From NCBI GenBank assembly GCA_947258385.1, contig CAMYII010000066.1:1-41767 (forward strand): a stretch of DNA of 41,767 bases, given 5' to 3'. Under the pieces are notes generated by a model, which did no database searches, was not told the DNA's origin, and was given only the letters and a program-made list of their open reading frames with translations. Position numbers and translations under genes: made by a program. The DNA is from Acidiferrobacterales bacterium. Its GTDB lineage: Bacteria; Pseudomonadota; Gammaproteobacteria; Acidiferrobacterales; SZUA-150. This document shows, piece by piece, positions 16,532 to 24,386 of the stretch; within the stretch, counting starts at the first letter, position 1, and each line of letters starts with the position of its first letter.

Positions 16532-17251
16532 ATGAAACAGAAGCGTGTGCTTATCTTGCTGGTTTTGGGTTCATTCGCTTTGCACGCCCCGTATAGCGTT
16601 GCCGCGAAAAAACCCTGCCTGAGCTGTCATCAGAAACTGGGCGCCGGAAAAGTCCAGCATCCCGCGTTTCTGATGGGCTGTCCCGCCTGCCATGTCTCGC
16701 CCCATAAGCAGAAAAAACCCACGCTTTCGCTCATGGCCGATCCCCCCGGCCTGTGCTTTAACTGCCATGACAAGGCAAAGTTCAATAAGAAGTTCCGGCA
16801 TACGGCCGTGGTGGCGGGGCTGTGCACCTCCTGCCACAACCCGCACTCTTCCGACAATGACAAGCTTCTGCGGGCGCAGGTACCGCAGCTCTGTTATATG
16901 TGCCACGGTGATGCCATGTTCACCAAGAGGGTGGTTCACGGAGCGCTGTCGATGGGCTCGTGCACGCTCTGCCACAGCCCGCATTCCACAGACAATCTGT
17001 TCAATCTCCAGCAGCCCATCGTGAATCTGTGTACCATGTGTCATAGCGAGAAGGCTGCCGACGGCCATGTGCTTGCCGGCTCGGGGTTCGGTAATGTGCA
17101 TCCCGTCCAGGGAAAACCCGATCCAGCCCGCAAGGGGCGGGACCTGTCCTGCACCAGCTGTCACAGCCCGCATTCATCCAACATGCATTTCCTGTTCAGG
17201 AATGAGGCGCTGAGCGCCGGCAACCTCTGTCTGATGTGCCACGAGAAATAA
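16532..17251 (+). CDS. Nine-heme periplasmic c-type cytochrome (doubled CXXCH type)
   Basis: A 239-residue exported cytochrome. The signal peptide (KRVLILLVLGSFALHAPYSVAA) is followed by nine canonical CXXCH motifs: CLSCH, CPACH, CFNCH, CTSCH, CYMCH, CTLCH, CTMCH, CTSCH, CLMCH. Several are followed by xPHS (CTSCHNPHSS, CTLCHSPHST, CTSCHSPHSS), the doubled-CXXCH repeat (Paired_CXXCH_1), spaced about 20-40 residues apart. Such proteins are periplasmic electron carriers. The ATG at 16532 is used; the upstream TTG at 16508 is discarded. Divergent transcription from the barrel-cytochrome operon suggests that it feeds or drains that conduit. A homologous role to MtrA inside the barrel is possible but unproved. 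Confidence 0.9.
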   Translation: MKQKRVLILLVLGSFALHAPYSVAAKKPCLSCHQKLGAGKVQHPAFLMGCPACHVSPHKQKKPTLSLMADPPGLCFNCHDKAKFNKKFRHTAVVAGLCTSCHNPHSSDNDKLLRAQVPQLCYMCHGDAMFTKRVVHGALSMGSCTLCHSPHSTDNLFNLQQPIVNLCTMCHSEKAADGHVLAGSGFGNVHPVQGKPDPARKGRDLSCTSCHSPHSSNMHFLFRNEALSAGNLCLMCHEK

Positions 17252-17615
17252 TCGTTTGCCACGGTTTATCTGCTAATTTTTGTTGTTCTGCCAAACCCAG
17301 CGCGGCGCATCACCCAAGCGGTCACAAAAAGAGTCCTGCAAGAGGGGCGGCGAATCTACCGGCGTCCTCGGCACAGTTGCTGGGCCGAAGTCGTTGGCGA
17401 CGATAGCACCGCAGTCACGGATTCCGTGATAAATTCCAAAAAATCATTTAAACCCCCGCCTGTCCCGGAACCCCGGCCCGCGTCGAAGGGTTTAACCGCG
17501 TCGGGTGTCTGCGTGTGAATTCTTGGAGTATTATCTCATTGATTTGACGTCAGTGACGCAGGTTCGTGATGCGGATCGCCCGCAGCGGACGCAGGAAACC
17601 ACTTTAGGAGCAGTG
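17252..17615. other. Intergenic region before lpxD
   Basis: About 360 bases with no gene. It contains a small hairpin (CACGG-ATT-CCGTG near 17417) followed by ATAAATTCC, which may end the cytochrome transcript weakly. A TGACGTCA palindrome lies near 17545, and TATTAT at about 17528 could be a -10 for lpxD. A frame reading into lpxD from GTG 17505 is not counted as coding because the canonical LpxD start lies at 17616. Confidence 0.4.
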
Positions 17616-18671
17616 ATGACAACGACAATTAGAGACCTTGTCGAGGTGTGCGATGCCGAGGTCCTCGGCGACCACCTTGATATCCCCATTGACTCTGCCG
17701 CCAACATTGACGAGGCCCGCGCCAATCAGCTCGCGTTCATTGCGAGCGCGAAGTCGCTGGGAAAGCTCGCATCCACTGCCGCAAGTGCGGTGCTCGTGCC
17801 GAAGGGCAGTTCGCGGAACGGTGTCGCCTCGGACACCTGCCTGCTGGCCGTCGACGACCCCGAGATGGCCTTTATCGCCTGCCTGCGCCATCTCTACCCC
17901 GAGAAGCCGAACGCCGGGACGGTGAGTCCCAAGGCCGAGGTCGATCCTTCGGCGAGCGTAAGCGAAGGCACATCAGTGGAAGGGTTTGCCAGCATTGGTG
18001 CGCGGGCCTCGGTCGGCAGAAATTGCAGAGTCCTTGCGGGGTGCCGGATTGGCGACGGGGTCACCGTCGGGGATAACTGCGTGCTTCATCCCAACGTCGT
18101 GCTCTATGACGGGGTGACGCTCGGCGACAATGTCGTCATCCATGCAGGGACCGTGATCGGTTCGGATGGGTACGGCTACAAGTTCCGCAACGGCGAGCAC
18201 GTGAAGTTCCCGCAAGTGGGTACGGTTGTCATCGAATCCAATGTTGAGATCGGGGCCAATACCTGCATTGACAGGGCGGCCCTGGGGGCAACCCGCGTGG
18301 GAGAAGGGACCAAGATCGATAACCAGGTGCACATCGCGCACAACGTCAGGGTCGGCGCCCGGGCGCTGCTGCTTGGTCAGGTGGGCATCGGCGGCTCGAC
18401 AGTGATCGAGGACTATGTGATTCTAGCCTCACAATGTGGCGTGTCCGATCATGTCACTGTCGGCAAGGGGGCGATGGTGCTGGCGCAGGCGGGCGTGACT
18501 AAGGATGTCATGGCCAAGGGCCAGGTGATGGGGTTCCCCGCGGCCAACCGCAAAGAGGCCTTGCGCGAGATGGCCGCGCTGCGCAGGCTCGCCGGCGAGC
18601 AAAAAGCCATTGAGGAGCTCGTTCATCTGCTGCCAACACTAAGGGATATAGAGGCTGGCGAGTCGGATTGA
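17616..18671 (+). CDS. lpxD: UDP-3-O-acylglucosamine N-acyltransferase
   Basis: A 351-residue cytoplasmic acyltransferase that transfers a 3-hydroxyacyl chain from acyl-ACP to the 2-amino group of UDP-3-O-acylglucosamine in lipid A synthesis. It has the LpxD N-terminal domain (1-100, ending SAVLVPKGSS and LLAVDDPEMAF), then left-handed beta-helix hexapeptide repeats (about 110-300), the GSDGYGYKF loop and the catalytic HIAHN segment with His242. The C-terminal coiled-coil helix RKEALREMAALRRLAGEQKAIEEL completes the usual length. TAGGAG lies six bases before the ATG. It stands alone, not in the common skp-lpxD-fabZ-lpxA-lpxB cluster, so it may be a second copy. Confidence 0.93.
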   Translation: MTTTIRDLVEVCDAEVLGDHLDIPIDSAANIDEARANQLAFIASAKSLGKLASTAASAVLVPKGSSRNGVASDTCLLAVDDPEMAFIACLRHLYPEKPNAGTVSPKAEVDPSASVSEGTSVEGFASIGARASVGRNCRVLAGCRIGDGVTVGDNCVLHPNVVLYDGVTLGDNVVIHAGTVIGSDGYGYKFRNGEHVKFPQVGTVVIESNVEIGANTCIDRAALGATRVGEGTKIDNQVHIAHNVRVGARALLLGQVGIGGSTVIEDYVILASQCGVSDHVTVGKGAMVLAQAGVTKDVMAKGQVMGFPAANRKEALREMAALRRLAGEQKAIEELVHLLPTLRDIEAGESD

Positions 18672-19099
18672 ACGTAGTCGCGCAATGTTGCGTGCGTGTT
18701 GATTGGCCAGAGCCGGGCAGATCGAAGGCGAAGAAGGGCCGGCTGCGGCATGGCCACGGGCGAGATACGGGACAATGCAAGGTTCAATAGGCCGTGGGTG
18801 AGGGCGTGCCGATCCCCAACCCAAATAACCGGGTGCGGTGGTGACTCACCGCCGCGATCAGTGTTCCTGTCCCTAAGATATTCATCGCCTTTCAACCTGC
18901 TAGACTTGTTTCTGTGTTGATCTTATCGCCTCCTTGCATCAGGAAATCCCGCGGGTTCAACTTGTTTGAGCGCCGTTGTATGATCCCCACCGTTTGCTGA
19001 GGTTGGGAAATGCCTTTATCATGGCAATAACATAAGGACAGCAATACGCGACATTGCTCCCCGGTGAAAAGTATTCATGTTTATCCGAGCGCTTGGGCC
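18672..19099. other. Intergenic region before SAM synthetase gene
   Basis: About 430 bases without a credible gene. A GCGGTG-GTGACT-CACCGC hairpin lies near 18836, but there is no T-run. I looked for SAM or SAH riboswitch features, since an AdoMet synthetase follows, and recognised none. AAGGAC near 19033 is too far from the chosen start at 19100 to be its ribosome binding site. Confidence 0.35.
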
Positions 19100-20302
19100 A
19101 TGCAACTTAATCTCGTCCCGCTGATCGCCCCGTCTCCCGCCGATGGCGCGGTCGAGATGGTCGAGCGCAAGGGCACCGGCCACCCTGATACCATCTGTGA
19201 CGCCCTGGCCGAAGAGCTTAGTCAGGCGCTGTGCCGGTTCTACCTCGACCGCTTCGGTTTTATCCTGCACCACAACGTCGATAAGGTATTGCTGTGGGGC
19301 GGAGAGACGCGGCCGGCGTTCGGTGGCGGTGAGGTGTTGCAGCCGATGGAGATCTTTCTCGCCGGGCGCGCGACGCGCGAGGCCAATGGGACCACGGTGC
19401 CGGTTGAGGCGCTGGCCGCCGAGAGCTGCCACAACTGGCTGCGCCAGCATTTCCGCACGCTCGACCCCGACAAGCATGTCAGGATTCACTGCCTGATCCG
19501 CCCGGGCTCGACCGATCTGGTGGAGCTGTACCAGCGGCAGCGCGCGAGCGGCATCTCGCTGGCGAACGATACCTCTTGCGGGGTGGGTTATGCCCCGCTG
19601 GATGCCCTGGAAACGGTGGTCTACGAGGTTGAAAGGCACCTGAACGCCGCGGCCACCAAGGCCGCACATCCGGAGATTGGCGAGGATATCAAAGTAATGG
19701 GGGTCAGGCAGGGGGGGCGCATCGCGCTCACCGTGGCCTGCGCGTTTATCGACCGGTACGTGACGGATGTCGATGATTACGTGCACAAGAAGGCCCGCGC
19801 CGCGCAGTTAGGCCTGGAGGCGGCCGGGCGGGCAACGGACTGCGAGGTCGAGGTCGAGGTCAACACCGCCGATGACGTGGCCGGCGGAAGCCTCTATCTG
19901 ACCGTGACAGGCACCTCGGCCGAGGCCGGTGATGATGGCCAGGTCGGACGCGGCAACCGGGCCAACGGCCTCATCACGCCCTACCGGCCGATGAATATGG
20001 AGGCCGCGGCAGGCAAGAACCCTGTTACACATGTGGGCAAGCTCTACAATATCATCGCCACGCGCATCGCCCAGACCGTGGTGCAGGAGGTGGCTGATAT
20101 CAGCGAAGCCGCGTGTTATCTTGTCAGCCGCATCGGCAGGCCCGTGCAGGAACCGCAGGTCATCGACCTGCACCTGCGTCTGCGCGAAGGTGTGTCCCTC
20201 AAGGCAGTGCAGCCGCGCGTGGAGCCGGTTGTGCAGGATCAGCTTTCCAATCTGGGCGGACTCTGGCGTGACGTTATTGCCGGCACGCTGAAGGTGTACT
20301 GA
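19100..20302 (+). CDS. Archaeal-type S-adenosylmethionine synthetase
   Basis: A 400-residue methionine adenosyltransferase of the archaeal class (PF01941, COG1812), which makes S-adenosylmethionine from ATP and methionine. Diagnostic stretches are VEMVERKGTGHPDTICDALAEE, FGFILHHNVDKVLLWGG, LANDTSCGVGYAPL, GEDIKVMGVR, YLTVTGTSAEAGDDGQVGRGNR, NGLITPYRPMNMEAAAGKNP and VTHVGKLYN. They match archaeal MATs almost throughout and not bacterial MetK. The ATG at 19100 gives the family N-terminus; an upstream GTG at 19064 would add 12 residues and has no better signal. A bacterium with this gene usually also has metK, so this is probably an additional enzyme. No partner methyltransferase lies next to it. 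Confidence 0.92.
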   Translation: MQLNLVPLIAPSPADGAVEMVERKGTGHPDTICDALAEELSQALCRFYLDRFGFILHHNVDKVLLWGGETRPAFGGGEVLQPMEIFLAGRATREANGTTVPVEALAAESCHNWLRQHFRTLDPDKHVRIHCLIRPGSTDLVELYQRQRASGISLANDTSCGVGYAPLDALETVVYEVERHLNAAATKAAHPEIGEDIKVMGVRQGGRIALTVACAFIDRYVTDVDDYVHKKARAAQLGLEAAGRATDCEVEVEVNTADDVAGGSLYLTVTGTSAEAGDDGQVGRGNRANGLITPYRPMNMEAAAGKNPVTHVGKLYNIIATRIAQTVVQEVADISEAACYLVSRIGRPVQEPQVIDLHLRLREGVSLKAVQPRVEPVVQDQLSNLGGLWRDVIAGTLKVY

Positions 20303-20428
20303 GGGTGTTTGATTGTTATCGGTACCGGCGTAGTATATCGTTGATGGGTTCGCCCGCCGTCACGCAACGCCGTATGGGGGGCAAATGCTAAGTACCGGAT
20401 TGCCGCTGCCAGACTAAGAGGGGATGCC

Positions 20429-20803
20429 ATGATTTGTCCGAAGTGCAGTGCAGAGATGGAAACCGTTCAATACCAGAATATCGAAGTTGACCGGTGCACG
20501 AAGTGTTTCGGTATCTGGTTCGATACGTTGGAGCTCGAGGATCTGAGGGCCATGAAGGGTTCGGAAACGATCGATATCGGCAGCGCCGCTGTTGGCAAGA
20601 AATACAATAAAATACAAGATATCAAATGTCCCGTGTGTAATGCGGGGATGATCAAAATGGTGGACAAGAAACAACCCCATATCTGGTATGAATCCTGTTC
20701 CGTGTGCTATGGGGTCTTCTTCGATGCCGGTGAGTTCCGCGATTACAAAGAAGAAACGGTGCTGGATTTTTTCAAGGACCTGCTCACCGGGGAACGGCGG
20801 TAA
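20429..20803 (+). CDS. TFIIB-type zinc-ribbon protein
   Basis: A 124-residue soluble protein with two zf-TFIIB zinc ribbons. The first has Cys3, Cys6, Cys23 and Cys26, followed by FGIWFDTLELEDL. The second has Cys67, Cys70, Cys90 and Cys93, followed by YGVFFDAGEFRDY. The duplicated C-P-x-C...C-x-x-C-x-G-x-(W/F)-F-D pattern is the family signature; the function is unknown. AGAGGGG stands six bases before the ATG. It probably begins a run of same-strand genes continuing to about 24.3 kb. Confidence 0.88.
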   Translation: MICPKCSAEMETVQYQNIEVDRCTKCFGIWFDTLELEDLRAMKGSETIDIGSAAVGKKYNKIQDIKCPVCNAGMIKMVDKKQPHIWYESCSVCYGVFFDAGEFRDYKEETVLDFFKDLLTGERR

Positions 20804-20885
20804 TATCGCGACAATCCGCGCAGGCCTGGATAAAGCCGGGGCCGCCACCAAAGTTCCCGCAAAGCAGTCCTGTGGGGAATCGGCG

Positions 20886-21305
20886 ATGAGCGCCATCGTG
20901 CTCTTTGACGGCGTTTGTAATCTCTGCAGCGGGTCAGTACAGTTCATCATCCGGCGAGACCCTAAGTCCCGTGTCAGGTTCGCCGCGATGCAGTCCGAAA
21001 TCGGTAGGGCCTTGATGGTGCAGTACAGAATTCCATTGGAGCCCATAGAAAGCTTTGTGCTGATCGAGGGCGCGGAATGTCTGATAAAGAGTGACGCCGC
21101 GATCCGCATTGCCAGGCGCTTATCAGGGTTATGGCCATTGCTGTCGGCGCTGGCCGCGGTCCCGCGCCCGCTGCGCGATTGGGGCTATGATCTCATTGCC
21201 AGACGCCGTTACGCATGGTTTGGCAAGAAATCGGCATGCATGGTGCCGTTGGCAAAGGACCGTGAGCGGTTCCTGGATACGTTACCGAAAAAACCGTTGA
21301 CTTAA
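20886..21305 (+). CDS. DCC-family thiol-disulfide oxidoreductase
   Basis: A 139-residue protein of the DCC (DUF393) family, thioredoxin-like proteins of unknown substrate. The signature DGVCNLCSGSVQFIIRRD carries the CxxC-type pair Cys11/Cys14. Then come VRFAAMQSEIGR, ESFVLIEG and DAAIRIARRLSG, and the C-terminal LRDWGYDLIARRRYAWFGK is the usual end. I start at the ATG at 20886. A longer frame upstream overlaps the zinc-ribbon gene and is not conserved-looking. Confidence 0.9.
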   Translation: MSAIVLFDGVCNLCSGSVQFIIRRDPKSRVRFAAMQSEIGRALMVQYRIPLEPIESFVLIEGAECLIKSDAAIRIARRLSGLWPLLSALAAVPRPLRDWGYDLIARRRYAWFGKKSACMVPLAKDRERFLDTLPKKPLT

Positions 21306-21317
21306 AGGAAGAACGAG

Positions 21318-21785
21318 ATGACTTACTATGCACGTCCGGCCTGGCGCAATCAGTGGCTTGCGGTGACGCTGGCTTCGTTGCTCCTTATGTTTTTTACTGG
21401 TGCGGCGATGTATGTGTCGCTGACGGATTCCGATTCAATGAGCGAGATAGGCATACAGGCTGCTGGCGTGTTAATGTTCGCATTCTGGGTTCCCGTTTTC
21501 TACAGGCGGTATTCCTGGCGCTTTACCATTGATGAGGAAAACATCGAGAGCCGGCACGGCATCATCGCGCGCGAGCTCAAGTCGATACGCATCGAGGATC
21601 TGCGCAATATCAACGTCACGCAATCCGTGTTTCAACGGCTCTTTGGTATCGGCGATATCGAGTTCAGCAGCGCGGCCGGTGGCGGTGTGGAAGTCGTCTT
21701 TAAGGGTGTCATTGATCCCATAAGCGTAAAGGAGATCGCCCAGGACCTGCAGGAGCAGGCCGATCAGGGCGGGCACCGGGACTGA
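21318..21785 (+). CDS. PH-domain (YdbS-like, bPH2) membrane protein
   Basis: A 155-residue inner-membrane protein. Two membrane helices (about 12-33 and 43-62) precede a bacterial PH-like domain: YSWRFTIDEENIESRHGIIARELKSIRIEDLRNINVTQSVFQRLFGIGDIEFSSAAG, the classical bPH2 pattern. The precise role in the cell envelope is unknown. The ATG follows AAAGGAAG, 12 bases after the stop of the DCC gene, so the two are probably co-transcribed. Confidence 0.9.
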   Translation: MTYYARPAWRNQWLAVTLASLLLMFFTGAAMYVSLTDSDSMSEIGIQAAGVLMFAFWVPVFYRRYSWRFTIDEENIESRHGIIARELKSIRIEDLRNINVTQSVFQRLFGIGDIEFSSAAGGGVEVVFKGVIDPISVKEIAQDLQEQADQGGHRD

Positions 21786-21938
21786 GCGGTCATTGGCGCC
21801 GCCGGGCCTGGTGTTTGCTTCTGCCGGGTAGGTCCATGGTGTATGATTCGGTGGCCTGTCATTCACGAGCGCCGGCGAGTGATGCGCGAGACCGCCAGGT
21901 ATCAGGTGTCAGGCATCAAGATACGTTGGAGGGTTTGA

Positions 21939-23060
21939 ATGCTGCAGTCCTCGCTTCGGTTGGGTACCGTCGCCGGTATTCGCATCGGCGTGCATTATAC
22001 CTGGTTTATCATTTTCTTTTTGATAAGCTTCAGCCTGTATACGTTCTTCCGGCAACAGCACGATGACTGGAGCGCGAACCTGGCGCTGGCCACGGCCGTG
22101 ATCACCTCCCTTCTGTTCTTCGCCAGCATCATCCTGCATGAGTTGGGTCACAGCATCGTCGCCATCGCCCGCGGCATCCGCGTGGCATCGATTACCCTGT
22201 TCATCTTCGGTGGGGTCGCGCAGACGGAAAAGGACTCTGATTGCGCCGCGACGGAATTCTGGGTGGCCATTGCGGGTCCGCTGGTCAGTTTCTTTCTTGC
22301 AGGCATGTTTTACGTCCTCGGTATCCTCATCGGTTCCTACAGTGAGGCGGTGGCCGAGTCATTGGCCTGGCTGGCATCGATCAATCTCATGGTCGCGATT
22401 TTCAATCTGATCCCCGGCTTTCCGCTCGATGGCGGCAGGGTTTTCCGCGCTGTGATCTGGGGTCTTAGCGGTAACGCTACCAAAGGCATGAATTGGGCGG
22501 TGATCTCCGGTCGGGTCGTGGCCTACGCGCTCATGGCGTTAGGTCTGGTTGTCGTGCTGCAAACCGGCATGCTGTTGAACGGCGTGTGGCTGGCCGCCAT
22601 CGGCTGGTTCCTGCTCGCCGCCGCCGAGGCCAGCGGCCAGAAGTTCCTGCTCGACCGCGTCTTTGATCGCGTGCTGGCGCGCCAGGTGATGGAGCGCGAT
22701 GTCCCCATGATAGCCGCGAGCCTCAGCATGACCGACTGGATCGACCATTATGTGCTGACATCGGGGCAACGTGCCTTCCTGGTCGAGGACGGGCAGCGCG
22801 TGACCGGCCTGGTGACCTTGAGCGACATCAGCAAGATCACCCGGGAACAGTGGCCGACAACGCCGGTGCGTGATGTCATGACGCCGGTTGAGAAGCTGCA
22901 CGTGGTGACCCCGGCCGACAGTATTACCGAAGTGTTTAAATTCATGCGGGCCCATTCGCTCAACCAGGTCCCGGTGGTCGATGGTGGAACAATCATCGGA
23001 TGGATCGATCGCGACCGCTTGTTGAAGATTCTGCGCCTGCACACGGAGACCGGACGCTAA
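21939..23060 (+). CDS. Site-2 protease (M50) with CBS domains
   Basis: A 373-residue inner-membrane metalloprotease of the S2P/Rip3 type. The zinc motif HELGH is at 67-71 within a membrane helix. The second motif NLIPGFPLDGGR supplies Asp164. About six membrane helices cover residues 1-225. Two CBS domains (about 240-365, VMERDVPMIAASLSMTDWIDHYV and VRDVMTPVEKLHVVTPADSITEVFKFM) follow and may bind adenosine nucleotides to regulate cleavage. GGAGGG lies before the ATG. The substrate, probably an anti-sigma factor or signal-peptide remnant, is not encoded next to it. Confidence 0.92.
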   Translation: MLQSSLRLGTVAGIRIGVHYTWFIIFFLISFSLYTFFRQQHDDWSANLALATAVITSLLFFASIILHELGHSIVAIARGIRVASITLFIFGGVAQTEKDSDCAATEFWVAIAGPLVSFFLAGMFYVLGILIGSYSEAVAESLAWLASINLMVAIFNLIPGFPLDGGRVFRAVIWGLSGNATKGMNWAVISGRVVAYALMALGLVVVLQTGMLLNGVWLAAIGWFLLAAAEASGQKFLLDRVFDRVLARQVMERDVPMIAASLSMTDWIDHYVLTSGQRAFLVEDGQRVTGLVTLSDISKITREQWPTTPVRDVMTPVEKLHVVTPADSITEVFKFMRAHSLNQVPVVDGGTIIGWIDRDRLLKILRLHTETGR

Positions 23061-23062
23061 TC

Positions 23063-23467
23063 ATGAAATTCCAAAGCCTGGACAGGTGCCAATGCACTGC
23101 TTGCGGGAGGGCGGTCGCGGTGGGTGCCGTGGTCGCGCTGGCAGTTATTGTCGTGGGGTTCGCGTTAACGGGTTGCCGGCTGCAGGCCGCTGACCCGCCG
23201 CGTGCTGTCAAGGATGTGGACGATATGAAAGAGACTATTACATTTGAAGGCAAGGTGGTGTATCTGCGCTTCGAGGGCGGGTTCTGGGGGATCGTCAGCG
23301 ATGACGGCCGGTCTTACGACCCCGGTGGATTGGCACCCGAATTCCAGATCGAGGGTTTGCGTGTGCGGGTCAAGGCCGAGCCGCTGAAGGATGCCGTTTC
23401 CTTCCGTATGTGGGGCGCGCTGGTGCGGATTATCGAGATCGAGCGCCTGGCGGACGCGGACCCTTAA
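23063..23467 (+). CDS. Small exported lipoprotein, unknown function
   Basis: A 134-residue protein with an unusually long N-region (CQCTACGRA), a hydrophobic stretch and the lipobox LTGC at 35-38. The mature part is a single small beta-rich domain: ITFEGKVVYLRFEGGFWGIVSDDGRSYDPGGL, then LRVRVKAEPLKDAVSFRMWGALVRIIEIERL. This domain recurs in small lipoproteins of many bacteria and archaea, and no function is known to me. The start lies two bases after the stop of the S2P gene, so the two are translationally linked. The Cys-x-Cys-x-x-Cys before the membrane stretch is odd for a signal peptide. Confidence 0.75.
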   Translation: MKFQSLDRCQCTACGRAVAVGAVVALAVIVVGFALTGCRLQAADPPRAVKDVDDMKETITFEGKVVYLRFEGGFWGIVSDDGRSYDPGGLAPEFQIEGLRVRVKAEPLKDAVSFRMWGALVRIIEIERLADADP

Positions 23468-23538
23468 GGGCCCTGACCGTGGCTGCACTGTGGCACCTGC
23501 CCGTCAGAACAATAGCAACGACTTAGAGGAGAGAATCC

Positions 23539-23844
23539 ATGGCGAATGAAGGCTATCATGAGCAAATCGGCGATCTCAGCGATGACACGCGCGATATGCA
23601 CCGCGCGATCGTCTCGTTAATGGAAGAGCTGGAGGCCGTCGACTGGTATAACCAGCGGGTGGACGCCTGCAAGGACAAGGAACTGAAGGCGATTCTGGCG
23701 CACAACCGCGATGAAGAAAAAGAACATGCCGCGATGGTGCTCGAGTGGATACGTCGCCATGACAAGACCTTCGCGAAAGAGCTGAAAGATTATCTGTTTA
23801 CCGATAAGCCGATTGCCAGCTTGGAGCACGAGCACAAGGGTTGA
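23539..23844 (+). CDS. Encapsulin-associated ferritin-like protein (EncFtn type)
   Basis: A 101-residue protein very close to the two-helix encapsulated ferritin of Rhodospirillum rubrum. The stretches HRAIVSLMEELEAVDWYNQRVDA and LAHNRDEEKEHAAMVLEWIRRHD are almost family-invariant. Glu32, Glu60 and His63 should form the ferroxidase site at the dimer interface of the decameric ring, where Fe(II) is oxidised. The usual long C-terminal tail with an encapsulin-targeting peptide is missing; the chain ends PIASLEHEHKG. No encapsulin gene is adjacent. The ATG follows AGAGGAGAG. Confidence 0.9.
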   Translation: MANEGYHEQIGDLSDDTRDMHRAIVSLMEELEAVDWYNQRVDACKDKELKAILAHNRDEEKEHAAMVLEWIRRHDKTFAKELKDYLFTDKPIASLEHEHKG

Positions 23845-23978
23845 CCGGCACGATTCGCCGCAGGCCGCATCCGGCGGCGCATTCCTGGCGGGGATATTCG
23901 CAGTGTCCGACTGTGCGCTGCCCGGTGGCATGACGTGCACGGAAAGGAAACACGCAGGTCGAACCGCAGCCGCCATTC

Positions 23979-24296
23979 GTGATACGCCCCATCGCTCATC
24001 TTGTGCTTCATGCGCTTGTTCCCGGCGTTGTCGCCCGCCTGGCATTCAAGGCGAACTGGTCGCGTGCCTGGCTGATTATGGTCGCGACCCTGCTCGTCGA
24101 TCTTGATCATTTACTGGTGACGCCGGTCTATGATCCAGGTCGCTGCAGCATCGGTTTCCACCCGCTGCACTCGTATATCGCCGTCGGCGTGTATGCGGTG
24201 ATGACAACGATTCCCAGATTCCGTCTTGTCGGCATCGGCTTGTTGATCCACATGTTTCTCGATGCCACCGACTGCGCGTGGATGCGTTGGGAATAG
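23979..24296 (+). CDS. DUF6122-like membrane protein
   Basis: A 105-residue integral membrane protein with about three hydrophobic helices and conserved polar residues in them: LVLHALVPGVVARLAF, then MVATLLVDLDHLLVTPVYDPGRCSIGFHPLHSY and LLIHMFLDATDC. The Asp-x-Asp-His and His-Pro-x-His pattern resembles membrane metal-dependent hydrolases of the YdjM type and the DUF6122 family, so a metal site is plausible. The start is a GTG with poor ribosome binding; the true start may differ by a few codons. Confidence 0.72.
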   Translation: MIRPIAHLVLHALVPGVVARLAFKANWSRAWLIMVATLLVDLDHLLVTPVYDPGRCSIGFHPLHSYIAVGVYAVMTTIPRFRLVGIGLLIHMFLDATDCAWMRWE

Positions 24297-24386
24297 TTTA
24301 GGCAAGCTCGGATTAAGTCAGAGGTTCCTTAGGTATTGCCCGCGAATGCCCCCCTGGTTCCAGTGACTCGAACCCGTGGCCCAGGC

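Noticed and set aside
18672-19099. Possible SAM or SAH riboswitch before the SAM synthetase gene
   Set aside because: No known aptamer core was recognised; only one short hairpin without terminator is present.
24355-24385. Minus-strand GGGTTCGAGTCAC resembling a tRNA T-arm
   Set aside because: The bases around it do not pair as a T-stem, and no acceptor or anticodon arm can be drawn.
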